A stretch of 64,000 nt of DNA from Coffea arabica. Lineage: Eukaryota; Streptophyta; Magnoliopsida; Gentianales; Rubiaceae. Positions 1 to 11,005 of this stretch are shown here, in pieces; the first letter of the stretch is position 1, and the number at the start of each line of letters is the position of its first letter. Below the pieces are notes generated by a model, which made no database searches, had not been told where the DNA came from, and saw only the letters and a program-made list of their open reading frames with translations. The position numbers were made by a program, and so were the translations under genes. The stretch lies in contig NC_092326.1 of NCBI RefSeq assembly GCF_036785885.1, positions 38,464,287 to 38,528,286 of the forward strand, read 5' to 3'.

Positions 1-238
1 TTTTTCATCAGTTTGACTGATGAATATTTTGGTTTGTTGAGATTAGTTCTCTAGTAGAAATGCTCACATCTGCTAAATTTCACTGTTGCTATCTTCCAAC
101 GTTTGCTATTTGACTTGGCAAGAGCTAACCTTGCTGTAAGTTTATCCTGATGTTTACATTCTTGCCTTTTCATTTGGAACAACACTATCTTTGTAAATGT
201 AAATTTGTGGTTCTTGTATGTATCTGTTTTGCTAGCAG

Positions 239-1502
239 CATGGTTCTTCACTGTTATCTGGCATACAAGATAGCGTTAATAAAGATCCACGCGGACAGGT
301 TATGATTTCAAGAGTCAATGACAGTCTAGATCCAACAAATCAGCCATCAAAACTGGTTAGGTTAAATGACGGAAGGCCTGTACCTTCGCCCACCGATGAA
401 AATATGGCAACCTCTGCATCTGGACCATCTCAGACTTTTAGCATGACTACAAACCAAGTTCCTAAAGTAGAAGAAGCTTCTGTATCTGAAAAACAAGCTG
501 TTCAGGTATCTGCTGATGGGATTATTATTTTACATCCATTTTCTACAATTTAGAGATTTATGATCCTGCACAGTCAGTTTCTCAAAAGTACGACTACTTT
601 AATTATGTATGGTGTGTACGGAGGATGGGTATGGATGCTGATTCTGTTGAGGTTATGCTTGAACTGGAAACTATTTTTTAGATTGTCAAGCTGTGTTTTC
701 TTTTTCTGTTAGTAGAAATTCAATCAAGTTTTATGTACATTTGAGAACTTATGTCTGAAGGTCTTTACATGACTGAGATCATAGTATTCTAGAGAATTGC
801 TTATGGCCTTATATCTGTCAAATTGGAAAATTCACTGAACTAGGAAAATAGATGGAAAATTTTTGCTTAATATGATCAGCTTTCTTCACTGAGGGTTTCA
901 CTTAGAACATCATTGTAAGATCCTTAGGAATTTAATATAGCAATGAAAGAACAAAATGGAACTAGTGATTAAGTACGAACTGAGATTTGAACATGGCATT
1001 GGTTACAGACACATATATCTATTGATGATTAGTTAACTGGAGCTCCATCTATTTTGGTACAAGTCATAAGTTAAATTTTGGAATCTTTTATAAATTCTTG
1101 CCATATCTTTCCAGACTTCATTTTTATTCTTTATTGGGTCTCATCTTGCGTAAATAGACTGGCTCGTGGCATTATGCAAACGGCAGTTTGAGTTGGAGTG
1201 TAACTTCTTTGCTGAATATGACCGCAAGACTCCAGTAGTTTATGCATTTGAAAATTGGTGCTTATAAGTTGTGACCTTTTTCAGTGGCAACTATGAACAA
1301 TTGAATGTTGGTGGCTTGGTTTGTTCTTTAATTGTAGTAAGACTTTGGTTTTCTCATTCTCAAGGTACAGCTTCCTCCTGATGTGGAGACTGCTCTGCTA
1401 CAGCAAGTGCTTCTTCTAACACCTGAGCAAGTAAGTTCACTGCCACCTGATCAGCAGCAACAGGTCATTCAACTCCAGCAGATGCTTCGGCAGGCTTCAT
1501 AG
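239..1502 (+). CDS. CSTF64: Cleavage stimulation factor subunit CstF64 (CSTF2-like), 3' end only
   Basis: The last two coding exons are visible, 239-505 and 1365-1502, in phase 0, with the rest of the gene beyond the left edge. CstF64 binds the U/GU-rich element downstream of poly(A) sites and helps cleave nuclear pre-mRNA. The call rests on the final exon, which encodes the short conserved C-terminal helical domain: VQLPPDVETALLQQVLLLTP, then EQVSSLPPDQQQQ, ending LRQAS and TAG. This 'LTPEQVSSLPPDQ' type ending is characteristic of CstF64/Rna15 and contacts Pcf11. The preceding exon is low-complexity, rich in S, P, Q and V, as in the hinge of plant CstF64. The 859-base intron between them has a GT donor and AG acceptor. 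The first visible exon could start at 236 or 239 because two AGs lie three bases apart. The RRM lies outside the window. Confidence 0.85.
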
Positions 1503-2316
1503 TGATTCAATTGATGCATAACGAGTCCCTACTCAAGGGCTTCCATCCCTGTTTAATTCATAGGCCAGAGGGGCATAACAACACGTAGTTGATTTTACAC
1601 TGTAGAGTGAATGTTTACACAAGATTTAGCATAGCATCCTAAATGCACGAGAGTTGTGACATCAATGTAACGGTTTTACAGGGTTGTAGATTGCAATTAA
1701 ATCAAAGGAAACACAGAAAAATTTTGGTTTTAATGTTTTTGTTGTTCCATTACAACTTCTGTTTAGTGTAACATGCATTTCCTGAAGTGTTAGTGATTTT
1801 TTCTTTCAATGTTGAACTTTGCACACTAAACCAGGCATCTGTTGTTTATTTTGTCTAGGATCATATTGTAAATCAGAAGTTTATACTATCGATCCCCTAC
1901 CATTTTATTATCTACAAACAGCAAAATTGGTGGCTATAAAAAGATGGAACAGATAACTGAATCATTTGCTTGTGTATCCAAGAGTTCAGCTGCAAACTGT
2001 CACTTGATTTTGGAGTTCAATTATCACTCATGAACCCATATTAAACAATCTTGGATGGTTTGATCTTCAATATCAAATTTATGATCACCTTACCAGGGGA
2101 CATACGAGCCAACAATGGAGGAAAAGTGTTCCACAAACCAACCACATAATTCTTAACATCAGATGAAAAGTTTTACAACTAGCTTGACTGGTAAACATAT
2201 AACGAAGGGTTACAGTTTAAAACACATCTTTGCAAACATAAAATGTTTGACCATTATACTTGCATGGTTTCAAGGCAGGGCAAGTGGGCAGAATCTGTAC
2301 ATGGAACATATTAAGG
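1503..2316. other. Convergent 3' intergenic region
   Basis: About 0.8 kb between the stop of CstF64 (+) and the stop of MOSC copy 1 (-). It should hold both 3' UTRs and poly(A) signals. It is AT-rich and no further gene or repeat was recognised. Confidence 0.6.
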
Positions 2317-5300
2317 TCAAGCTGCTGCATCGTTATAGGAAGGTAATAATTCGCGAATATAAACAGGATCTCCCACTTGTATTTTCTTCGATTTCCATTG
2401 AGTAAGTGAATCTTTGCAAACTAACATTTTTCCAAAGTAAACCTGCAGATCCGAGCTAAGTTAGTATCAGGATTTGGTCTCTAGAAGGACCATGACAATG
2501 TTTTGTTTATGCTTACCCTCCCCTGTGGTTTTTTATCTGGACACAGGACTTTGTCTGAACGAAACTTTCTCAGCGTCTCCGTGGGCTCTGAACCTGCTAC
2601 TGCTGTTTCTTGATTGATGCTTGGTATCTGTAAATAGTAAGAGGCAAGATTTCTGAGCTTAGAAACTCATAGAGAGATTCAGATGTCAAGTCTTTATAGG
2701 TGCAATAGCATACTTTTGTTACTTCCTCTGTGCACCTTCGCAACACTAACCTCAACTAAACAAACAGCTACGGAAATGGCAAATACAGATTTGACAGCAA
2801 ACATATGTATTATGGCACTTTTTTTTAATCTTTTTCTTGCCCCTTTTTGATTGGAGCAATTTTTATGCAGCATGATAAGAGGCAGTGAACTTCTAGAGCA
2901 GGTAATCCTCCAGCATTATCTCAGGGCCTCCTATCTAGGCAAAGGTTCAGGATACATATTTGAGCCCTCTGAAACTTAATTTATGGAGTGAGTTCACTAC
3001 CAAGATCAGTAATGAGAAAAGGTGCAAGATTGTTTACAATTTGCCACTCCTCTCTCTCTTTCTCTGAAAGCAATAAAGAAACTAAAATACTTTCTAATCG
3101 AGGACTTGTTGGGATGGGGGAAGAAAGGAAAAGGTTACACGATAATCAACTAAAATGATCAGGGCAGATTAGAACCTATACTTGATTAGTCTTCACAAAT
3201 AAAATCTGAGTATACTGATCAAGAACAAAACTGAAGAAAAGTGAGGTTTTACTTTTACCTTACAGCGGTAGCATAGCTCGCCAGCATAGAATGTTAAACT
3301 GTTTATGCTGATCTCCTTCCACAAATCCTCAGAAAATGGCTCACATCCTTCAACAAGTATACTGAAAAACAAAAAAAAACATCATTTTTGAAGCCTTTTG
3401 AATTCTTCTGCATTGGGTAAAATATGGGTTATGGGTTATGAAGCATATAGGAAAAAGGAGTACAAATATACTCAGAAAGTGAAAGGAAACTGAAAGAAGC
3501 AAACAAGAGCAGGAGAGCAAGGGGTTCGAGCATGCATATACTTAGGTCTAAACCGATTCATGGGTATAGGTTCCTCCAGACGATCATTTAATGCATCCAA
3601 TGATCCCTGCAGAACAACCAATGAAAAATTCTTAGATCAAAACTTCTACTTGGTCAGATATCGATTTGTACCAGTCTCACTAACTAACCTGAGATGCCAG
3701 GAGAAAAGGATACATGTCATTAAACTTAATCTTATAACTGCGGACAGGATCAGAGTAGACAGGCCTGGTTTCTGATGCTGCATGATTAATCAAAACCCAA
3801 ATTACTGTCTCATTTTGTGACTTAAATACATTTCAATGATGCATGATTTCAATAAATAAGCTTCAGAAAATAGACTTCCAGGGGAAAAAAAAAAGGTATA
3901 ATGCAAGAGTTTGGTAATAAAGCACGCATACATGAAATTCGCTCTTTCTCAAAATTATCATCTCTATTCCTTAGATACAAAAGATAGTCCTAATTCTGGA
4001 CATTGGTGCATTTCTGAGACCAGAGTAATGCAATAAATTTCTAGAAATGATAGAAGCCAAATTACACAGGGAAAACAAAGACAATTTGAACATCCAAAGA
4101 TAACAGAAAAGGACTAGAAATGTTAGTTCATCAAGAACCAAATGCTGAAGTTCATTCTGATTTGTATGCAGCAGCCTAGCTCTCAGCATTTTATGTTGCC
4201 AAAAATGAGTTCATATACATTTGCCCAGAGGTAGAAAGTTAAATCTCATTGCCTAACTGAGTGCTACCTTCATTAAAACGCACTAGCCGACTTGGTTTGC
4301 CAAGAAATCTGGAGAACCACTCTGATGCTTCATTTCCCTCATCAAGTGCCCCGCCAGCCCACTCCCAGATTGAGACTCCATCTGCTATTGTAGATGGTTC
4401 GGCCAGCGGAATCTTCAATAAATCCATGCCTGTGGCCCTGACAACTGTTGGATGAAGAGAACATTGATCACCAGCTAAATCTGCAGCTACTTTAAACAAT
4501 CATTCTTTTACCTTGCATTAATGGAACAAAACCAACTCTCTGAACTAAATGAAATCACAAAAGAATTAAAACTGTTCTTGATTTTTTAATTTTTTAATTT
4601 TCTTTCCAGGCGTTTCTTTCATTTCTCAGCTGTTACCACAACTCCAATTGGAAAAAAGCGATCGGTGATCTGCCATTGTTCTAACATTTTGGTCCACATT
4701 GCGCAGAAAAAGAGAAACGACGGTCGAAAGCAACAGGGAGTATTAAGATCTTAAGCAATTTACTTGTTGAACTTGCAAGAGTGGACAAGGGGAAGGCGGC
4801 AGAAAAGAGGAATGAAAACAGCCTAATCAAGAGGTATTATATATGTATTCTCAGTGATCAAGAACTCACCTAAGATGGAATTGTTATTTGGTTCCCAAAC
4901 ATCAGAAAATGCTTCTATTGGCATTTCTACCTCAACTAGAGCAAGTTTTGGCTCAACTCTTTGACTATATGCCCTGCCTTTAGAATTCACAACCATCCAC
5001 AATCTATCCCACCTAAAACCTGTAAGTAAATTTAAACAGAAGAAAAGTAAGCCAAATTTCTGCCAGAAAAACGACCTTTACTTTTGAATCGAATATCTTA
5101 TCAAAATGAAAATCAAAAGAATAAAGATTTCATAGAGATCGAAAAAGTAGTTTGATATTGATAATGCATGCATCATCTGATTCACTCCATCTTATCAAGA
5201 ACTTTAACGAAATAGAATACAGCTGAATTAGGAGAAGAAAACTCAAGAACACAATGCTATAGAATTTACAGTGTGGATCATCTACTCAGAATTTACAGTG

Positions 5301-5904
5301 CTATAGAATATGGAAACAGAAAAGGAACCATAGAAGATTTATTTGTGCAAATTTGACCTGACACAGAAAATTTTCTCTTTGCCAACATCACACTTAACAG
5401 ATTGAAGATCATTGAGCCATATTCCAAAGAAATAATTTTTCCTTTTTCAATTGATGGAATTTTTTATATTTTGTCAACAACAAAGAACTCTTAAGCTCTT
5501 AGTTGCTAGAAAATTTGTTTTAACAGTAATACCACACTGGCTTGGTTTTGTGGGGTGATGAGGACCCTACCCTCTCTCAATTCTATAATACCAGAGTTGA
5601 AATAACAGAAGGAAGTGAATTAATCTGGCAGCAGACAAAAGATGCAACATTTAGAAATTTCAACTACAGCATAAACATGCAATGAGGCCATCCTCTCCCA
5701 TTCATCCATCTCTGCAAAATAACCAGGAAAAACAGCAGCACTAAAGCATGTTCTTGAAATTGATAAGGTTGGTACAGTTACAAGAGTGTAATTCATACCA
5801 GTGGATGCAAGAGGTGCTTCAGAGACAGAAATTCCACGGCAGGATTTGATTGGATATATGAAAATCGATGCCACCTTTGCTGCAGCCACTTCTTGGGATG
5901 CCAT
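2317..5904 (-). CDS. mARC-like MOSC-domain molybdenum enzyme, copy 1
   Basis: Eight exons on the minus strand: 5904-5799, 5019-4870, 4444-4268, 3777-3689, 3606-3542, 3361-3259, 2627-2517 and 2442-2317. They join in frame to 308 residues. The family reduces N-hydroxylated compounds such as amidoximes at a molybdenum cofactor, using electrons from cytochrome b5 and its reductase; substrates in plants are poorly defined. The N-terminal MOSC_N barrel starts with SIFIYPIKSCRGISV, followed by FRWDRLWMVV and WFSRFLGKPSRLVRFN. The MOSC part has PFLLASQGSLDALN and then GELCYRCK. The Cys at about residue 229 aligns with the Mo-ligand Cys of mARC, and the protein ends near VGDPVYIREL. There is no pyridoxal-phosphate domain, so it is not a full Moco sulfurase. 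All splice sites are GT-AG. A close paralogue with the same exon pattern lies at 19974-24391. Confidence 0.88.
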
Positions 5905-6893
5905 TATTTACCTTCACTTATGCCCCTTTTTCTTCTCCTGTCAAACTATACAACCTTGATGATGAATACCAGAAGGAAATGCCTAAGCTTTGTTTTACTT
6001 TCAAGAAAGATGTCAATTCATACTTGATGAAAAATGACTTAAAATAGTAGTAGTTCCCTTCACTAAGAAACCAAAAGAGAATGCTATGCTTTGTTTTTTT
6101 TAACAACCAGGCACTGACTTCTGTGGACCATTATTGATTACTATTTTAAACCAAGTTTAACACATTTCGTAGGATAGTTTCTTTCTTCTTTTTTTTAAGC
6201 ATTAGATGTTGTCTGGATGGAAGTTAATAATTTCAAGTTTTACTTTCGATACTGGTTGCCTGATAGGTGTAAATCGTTCTTGGACAACTAGCTAATTGTA
6301 GCATTCTCTAATTAAGTATGACAAGACTTCTCAGGGGAGTTATATGTCAGCTTATAATTTGTTTATCAAAAAGATACACATCAAATATGTGGTAACGGCC
6401 ACATTTTTGCATTTTATGGCAGAACATAGAATTTGGAACCAATTTGGTGCAGTTTTTATATTACAAAAATAACATTCTGTAGAAGTAAATAGAGATTTTC
6501 TGAAAAATAAGAGAAACTTTTTAGCTAAAAAAGAAAGAAAGAAAGAAAATACTATATTTTTGACAACCATCTAGGATGCAGCATATTTGGCTTTAAAGAA
6601 ACAAGATAACACATTAATCTCTTTGTTTGCACATATAATATTCTTTGATAACTCCTTGGGGAAGTCTTACTTTCTGTTTCACCACAGATAAAATGATACT
6701 AGAATACAGAAATGAACTGTTACAATACATATCTAAGTTGACTAACAAACTTTATTTTGAAGATATAGTCCATTTCTCAAATGAACGAACATATCAGGTC
6801 TGTTTATGGATACAGCAGAAATAATTTGCACAAATTTTCACAATAATCTTTAGAAAAAAGAAAAAAACAACAGCAAACTTCGAACTCAACCAA
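5905..6893. other. Intergenic region between MOSC copy 1 and the P450
   Basis: About 1 kb holding the MOSC copy 1 promoter and the P450 3' flank. It is AT-rich with a short AAAG-type run near 6531-6548. No gene was recognised. Confidence 0.5.
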
Positions 6894-7073
6894 GAAGCCC
6901 ATTCACGGGCACTGAGATGCATGGTACGCTATCTTCCCCTGAGGCTGGAGAACACAGGAAGTCCATTCCCGGGAACAGGAGATGCATGGTACCAATAACT
7001 GCTTGCAAGCTATTTCCCATGAGGCTGGAGAAGGACGGGAAGCCCATTCGCGGGCACAGGAGATGCATGGTAC
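6894..7073 (-). repeat. Three partial copies of the P450 3' coding end in tandem
   Basis: The block GATGCATGGTAC occurs at 6916-6927, 6981-6992 and 7062-7073. The block GAAGYCCATTC occurs at 6894, 6958 and 7039, and GAGGCTGGAG at 6941 and 7021. The 7013-7073 unit is the genuine last part of the P450 reading frame ([20 protein letters not shown]). The two units downstream of the stop repeat the same DNA with changes and are not in use as coding sequence under the present stop. Spacings are about 65 and 81 bases. Confidence 0.85.
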
Positions 7074-8800
7074 ACTATCTTCTCATTTGGAATTGCCTTT
7101 TTCAGTTGAAATTGGGTCACGATTCTGTACATGAAAACCAAAACTTCTAGCCGAGCATATTCCTTTCCAGGACACATTCGAGGTCCTCCTCCGAAAGGAA
7201 CAAAAGTGTAAGGAGCAGGTCCACTTCCCTCAAATCTTGAAGGATCGAACTTCTCAGGCTCAGGGAAGTACTTGGGATTTTTGTGAGTTGTGTGCACTGT
7301 CCAAAACGTCTGCAAATAAATTTGATTGCCGCTGAATTTTCAGTATTCATCACGGTCATGAAGAAAATAAGATTGCAGGATAAATATATACATATGTGTT
7401 TGTGTGTGTGTGTGTGTGTAGATATAGATATAGATATAGATATTTCAGCTCATATACCTTCCATCCTTTTGGAATCGTAAAACCGGAATAAGTGAAGTCA
7501 GCAACAGATTCCCTGAAAGCTCCCTGAGCTGGCGGCGTCACCCTCAGGGATTCACGGGCTACATTCCATGAATATTTCATCTTCTCAATGTCCTCCCAAG
7601 TCAACAATTCGTCTGGACCTTTTGTCTTTGCAACCTCCATTTGTTCTGTGGTGATGAATACGATAATCAATGTCCGTTAACTTATTTTAAAAAGTTAGTA
7701 CACTAAATTTGAATACGATAATCTCCTTTTGAATATATATATATATATATATATGTATGGGTGTATGGAAACTGAATTAGTCAATCAACCATTCTTTACA
7801 CGGAAAAAACAAGGAGAATTAAAGTTTGGAAGTGGCACAAGAAATTTTTACCTCTGAGAACCTCTCTGTAAATGTGGGGAAGCTCAGCAAGGTGCTTCAA
7901 CACAAAGGTGACTGCAGTGCTTGTAGTTTCATAGCTTGCTACCAACAAGCCTATGATGTTGTTGGAGATTTCCATTTCACTCAAATATTGTCCATCTTCA
8001 TCTGTGACAAGTAGCATTCTGGACAGAAGGTCCTTGCATGCTGCTGCAGTTTCTTTATTCTCCATCAGCTCCTTTCTCCTCTCCCTGATGACCCTCAACA
8101 GCTCTTCACGGACCATTTTTCCACCTTTGATAGCTCCATTGTAAGCTGTTCCAGGGAGATCAATAGGGACAGAGAACATCCCATTGGTAACCAGATGGAA
8201 AGGATCAGCCAGTTTCTTGATGTGCTCAGGATCCATAACGCTCAAAAACAAGCGACAGGCTAAATCAAATGTGTATTTTTTTGACAAAGGGAAGACTTTA
8301 ACTTCCTTGTGAGGAGCCCATTCTTGTTCGATATGTTCCCGAGCCAGTGCATCCATGACTGGAATGTATTGCTTCAGAGCTTCAGGCTTGAGAATATCAT
8401 GCATGAAACTACGCTTCAGAGCTGATACTTCCTTTAAAGAATCCTCAACAAATTCAGGGAAAAGCAGAGCTTTTTTCATGGACTGAGGCCACCATGAGGT
8501 TAGAAGTTTGTTCTCGTTTGTGAATAGAAACTTGTTGCCTTGTGCACCACAGAAAATAGCCATTTTTTCTCCCATCAGGGACGTCTGAAACACGTCTGGT
8601 GAATATTTCTTCATTCTATCTTTTACAAACTTCTGGGGGCCTAATAAAGCAAACTGCAAACTTTCTCCCACCATTGGCCACCCGGACGTTCCTGGAGGAA
8701 GCTTCAAGCTGCTCGAATTTCGTTTGCGGATCAAGAAAATGAAGGCAATTGAAACTGGGATCACTGCAAGTGTTACAATGTATGCTAAGGAGGAATCCAT
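7010..8800 (-). CDS. Cytochrome P450, CYP716 family (probable triterpenoid oxidase)
   Basis: Three exons, 8800-7852, 7645-7458 and 7309-7010, join to 478 residues, close to the roughly 480 of CYP716 proteins. The protein has an N-terminal membrane anchor (residues 4-24) and a hinge [17 protein letters not shown]. Other marks are the I-helix segment [12 protein letters not shown], the K-helix ESLR at 348-351, FDPSRFEG, and the haem-binding loop [12 protein letters not shown] with Cys about 425. Many CYP716 enzymes oxidise amyrin or lupeol skeletons on the ER, often at C-28. That family knowledge suggests triterpenoid metabolism, but substrate and subfamily cannot be read here. The I-helix has Ser where the usual A/G-G-x-D/E-T motif has Gly. 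Intron 1 (7646-7851) contains an AT microsatellite and intron 2 (7310-7457) a GT/GATATA one. The region after the stop repeats the 3' coding end. Confidence 0.92.
7395..7443. repeat. Compound microsatellite (TG)n(GATATA)n in a P450 intron
   Basis: A TG run to about 7419 is followed by about four GATATA units to 7443. It lies within the second intron of the CYP716 gene, about 15 bases inside the donor at 7457, so length changes could affect that splice site. Confidence 0.9.
7733..7754. repeat. (AT)11 microsatellite in a P450 intron
   Basis: Perfect AT repeat of 22 bases inside the first intron of the CYP716 gene. Confidence 0.9.
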
Positions 8801-8869
8801 TGTTGCTCCCCTTTCAGTATCAAGAAGAGAAGTCGGTGATCTTATGCCTTGGGGAAATCAGTTCAAGGG

Positions 8870-8877
8870 TATTTATA
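8870..8877 (-). promoter_or_regulatory. Likely TATA box of the CYP716 gene
   Basis: TATAAATA on the minus strand lies about 70 bases upstream of the P450 start codon at 8800. This is a normal plant spacing if the 5' UTR is short. Confidence 0.55.
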
Positions 8878-9349
8878 GGTGATGAAAACTTCAGCAAACC
8901 AGAAAAGACGAGCACAAATAAGACGGTATGAAGCATAAATGAGAACGAAACCCAAGGCAATTGTAGTTCTGGAAAATGTTGTTTTACATGTTACAACATA
9001 TCAATCATGACAGAAAATGGTATTCAACCACGGACGCTCGTCTCCATATTCTTGTTTTCTTGGTCTTTCAAATACCAGAATTTGTATGTATGTAACAGCG
9101 GGTTGAAACTTGAAAACTGTGTCTGGCCCTGATGTTTCCATAGTTTGTGACAAAAAGGAATAAAAATGTCAGAACGGCATTTAACATAGCAAGGATTAAA
9201 GAACTGATTTTCGGTGTGGGAAGTAGCAAATCACATGTAGTTAAGTTCATTAGTTCATAGGTTTTACCAAATATTCATTGCATCTTGAATCTTTAGTTTT
9301 ACAGGGTGTAACAAACTTGACACCACTACTTAGTTTTGTAATTGTGAAA

Positions 9350-9555
9350 GGGCACCATTTGGATTAGCTGTTTTTTGGAGTATTTTTGAAAAAAATTTAC
9401 TGTAACAATTTATATGAAAATTTTGTACTATAAAATTTTTTTGAAACATTTGATATATTGTATGGATGTGATGTTTTTTGGAATTATTGTGTATTTATTG
9501 TAGCATTGTATTTAAAAAAAATCATTTTTGAAAAAATAGTCAATCCAAACGAAGT
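9350..9555. mobile_element. MITE-like element with short terminal inverted repeats
   Basis: The left end CATTTGGATTAGCTGTTTTT and the reverse complement of the right end CGTTTGGATTGACTATTTTT match at most positions. The inside is AT-rich with no coding capacity and has the 'ACTGTA...GTATGGATGTGATG' style seen in short plant DNA transposons. The target duplication is not clear, so the class is uncertain. It ends about 10 bases before the hAT element at 9565. Confidence 0.45.
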
Positions 9556-9564
9556 AATACTGAC

Positions 9565-10321
9565 TAGGGGTGGGCAAAATTATCCGCTAACCCGAAAACC
9601 CGTCATATCCGATCCGATCCGATCCGAAAATTAGGATATCCGATTTTATTATTTGATTGGGTCAAAAGAGGGTCGGGTATCCGCTAAGATGCGGAGCGGG
9701 TTAGGGTCACATAATTAAAAACCCGCGGGTACCCGATCCGCCCCGCATATATATATTTATTATTTTTATTTTTATTTTTATTTTTATACACACACTATAA
9801 AATAATAAGTTAGAACTAAATAAATAATTTTATTGAACAAATTGCATTACAAATATGAGAGACTATAGTTTATTTACAAGAATCATTTGTAAAGGTCATG
9901 ATCTTATATTTTATAGAAAAAAGTTTAATTAATGTGGAACATATATATTAAAAATTGTGCTACTTATTTCAAACTTTTATTGATTTTGAATTCTTTTAAT
10001 TTTTTTCCATTATCTTATATTCTCTTCATATGCTTGTTTTTTAGTGGGAAACCTTTTTTTAGAAAAAAAATTATTAAATCTTAGATGAATGTGTAAAATA
10101 TAAAATTAAATTGGTATAAATCATTTTTTTTTAAAAAAATTAAATGATAAACGAGGCGGGACGGATACCCGCTGATCCGACTCTATCTCAACGGGTACCC
10201 GTTATAGGGTACCCGATAATATTCGGAGCGGGTAAGGGTCAGAAAATGGCTGACCCGCAAGGTGCAGGTCGGATCAGCCAAATGGTGAATGGGACGGGTA
10301 CCCGACCCGCGCCCACCCCTA
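9565..10321. mobile_element. Non-autonomous hAT-type element, 757 bp
   Basis: The ends are perfect 11-base inverted repeats, TAGGGGTGGGC and GCCCACCCCTA. Both sides carry the same 8-base target duplication ATACTGAC (9557-9564 and 10322-10329), the hallmark of hAT elements. Subterminal regions are full of short ACCCG/CGGGT motifs that could be transposase-binding sites. The middle is AT-rich, with a TATTTTTATTTT run near 9758-9785. No transposase frame is present, so movement would need a partner. The perfect duplication suggests a fairly recent insertion. Confidence 0.9.
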
Positions 10322-10813
10322 ATACTGACTCATGGAATTAGACTTGTTAGTGGTCAAGAAAATTTCAAAGGGATAGTCACTATTGCAAATTTTTTACAAA
10401 TGTTTAGTATTACACATATATAAGTATTTAACTACGTTAATATCCACATAATTTTTTGAAATAATATCCATATAAAACTATTTCAAATACGTAAATGAAT
10501 TTCAAACCTAGGTTAAAACTATTTCAATGTAAATTTAATGAGATTGAGAGGATAACTACAACAATCATATCGGACGCACGCAAACGGCAATGCTTGATTT
10601 GCCCCCATTCTCATCACTAAAAAACACTACATATTGGAAAGGAGTTGCAGAGTGGGCTCAATAAAAGCCCAAAGGTCAGCACAAAGTTTGCTGGACTATT
10701 AGAAACCAAGCAGCCCCCAGCCGGAAGTTCCACGTACACTAGCATCCCCCGCAGGTTATCAACCCGAATATTTTCGCTTGTATTTTCGGACAGGACTCTG
10801 CAAGCCATTAAAA

Positions 10814-11005
10814 GTAGAGTTCACCTTAAATATATTAACAATGTACGCGTTATCATGGTTAAATGCATAACACATAACGACGCACACCACAATCACGATT
10901 GAATGTATAACATATAACGACACATACCACATTGGTAAAAATAGAATTAACCTTGTATACACTAAAAATGTATACACTATCATAATTGAATGTATGACAT
11001 ATATG
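10814..11005. repeat. Imperfect direct repeats of about 60 bp and 40 bp
   Basis: A block beginning TAGAGTTCACCTTAAATATA (10814) recurs as TAGAATTAACCTTGTATACA (10942), offset 128. Within it, units beginning TATCATGGTTAAATGCATAA (10851) and AATCACGATTGAATGTATAA (10891) are offset 40, with a third partial copy near 10979. No coding potential was seen. Confidence 0.6.

Noticed and set aside
10144-10341. 65-codon frame
   Set aside because: It lies across the right arm and edge of the hAT element at 9565-10321 and is made of its subterminal motifs.
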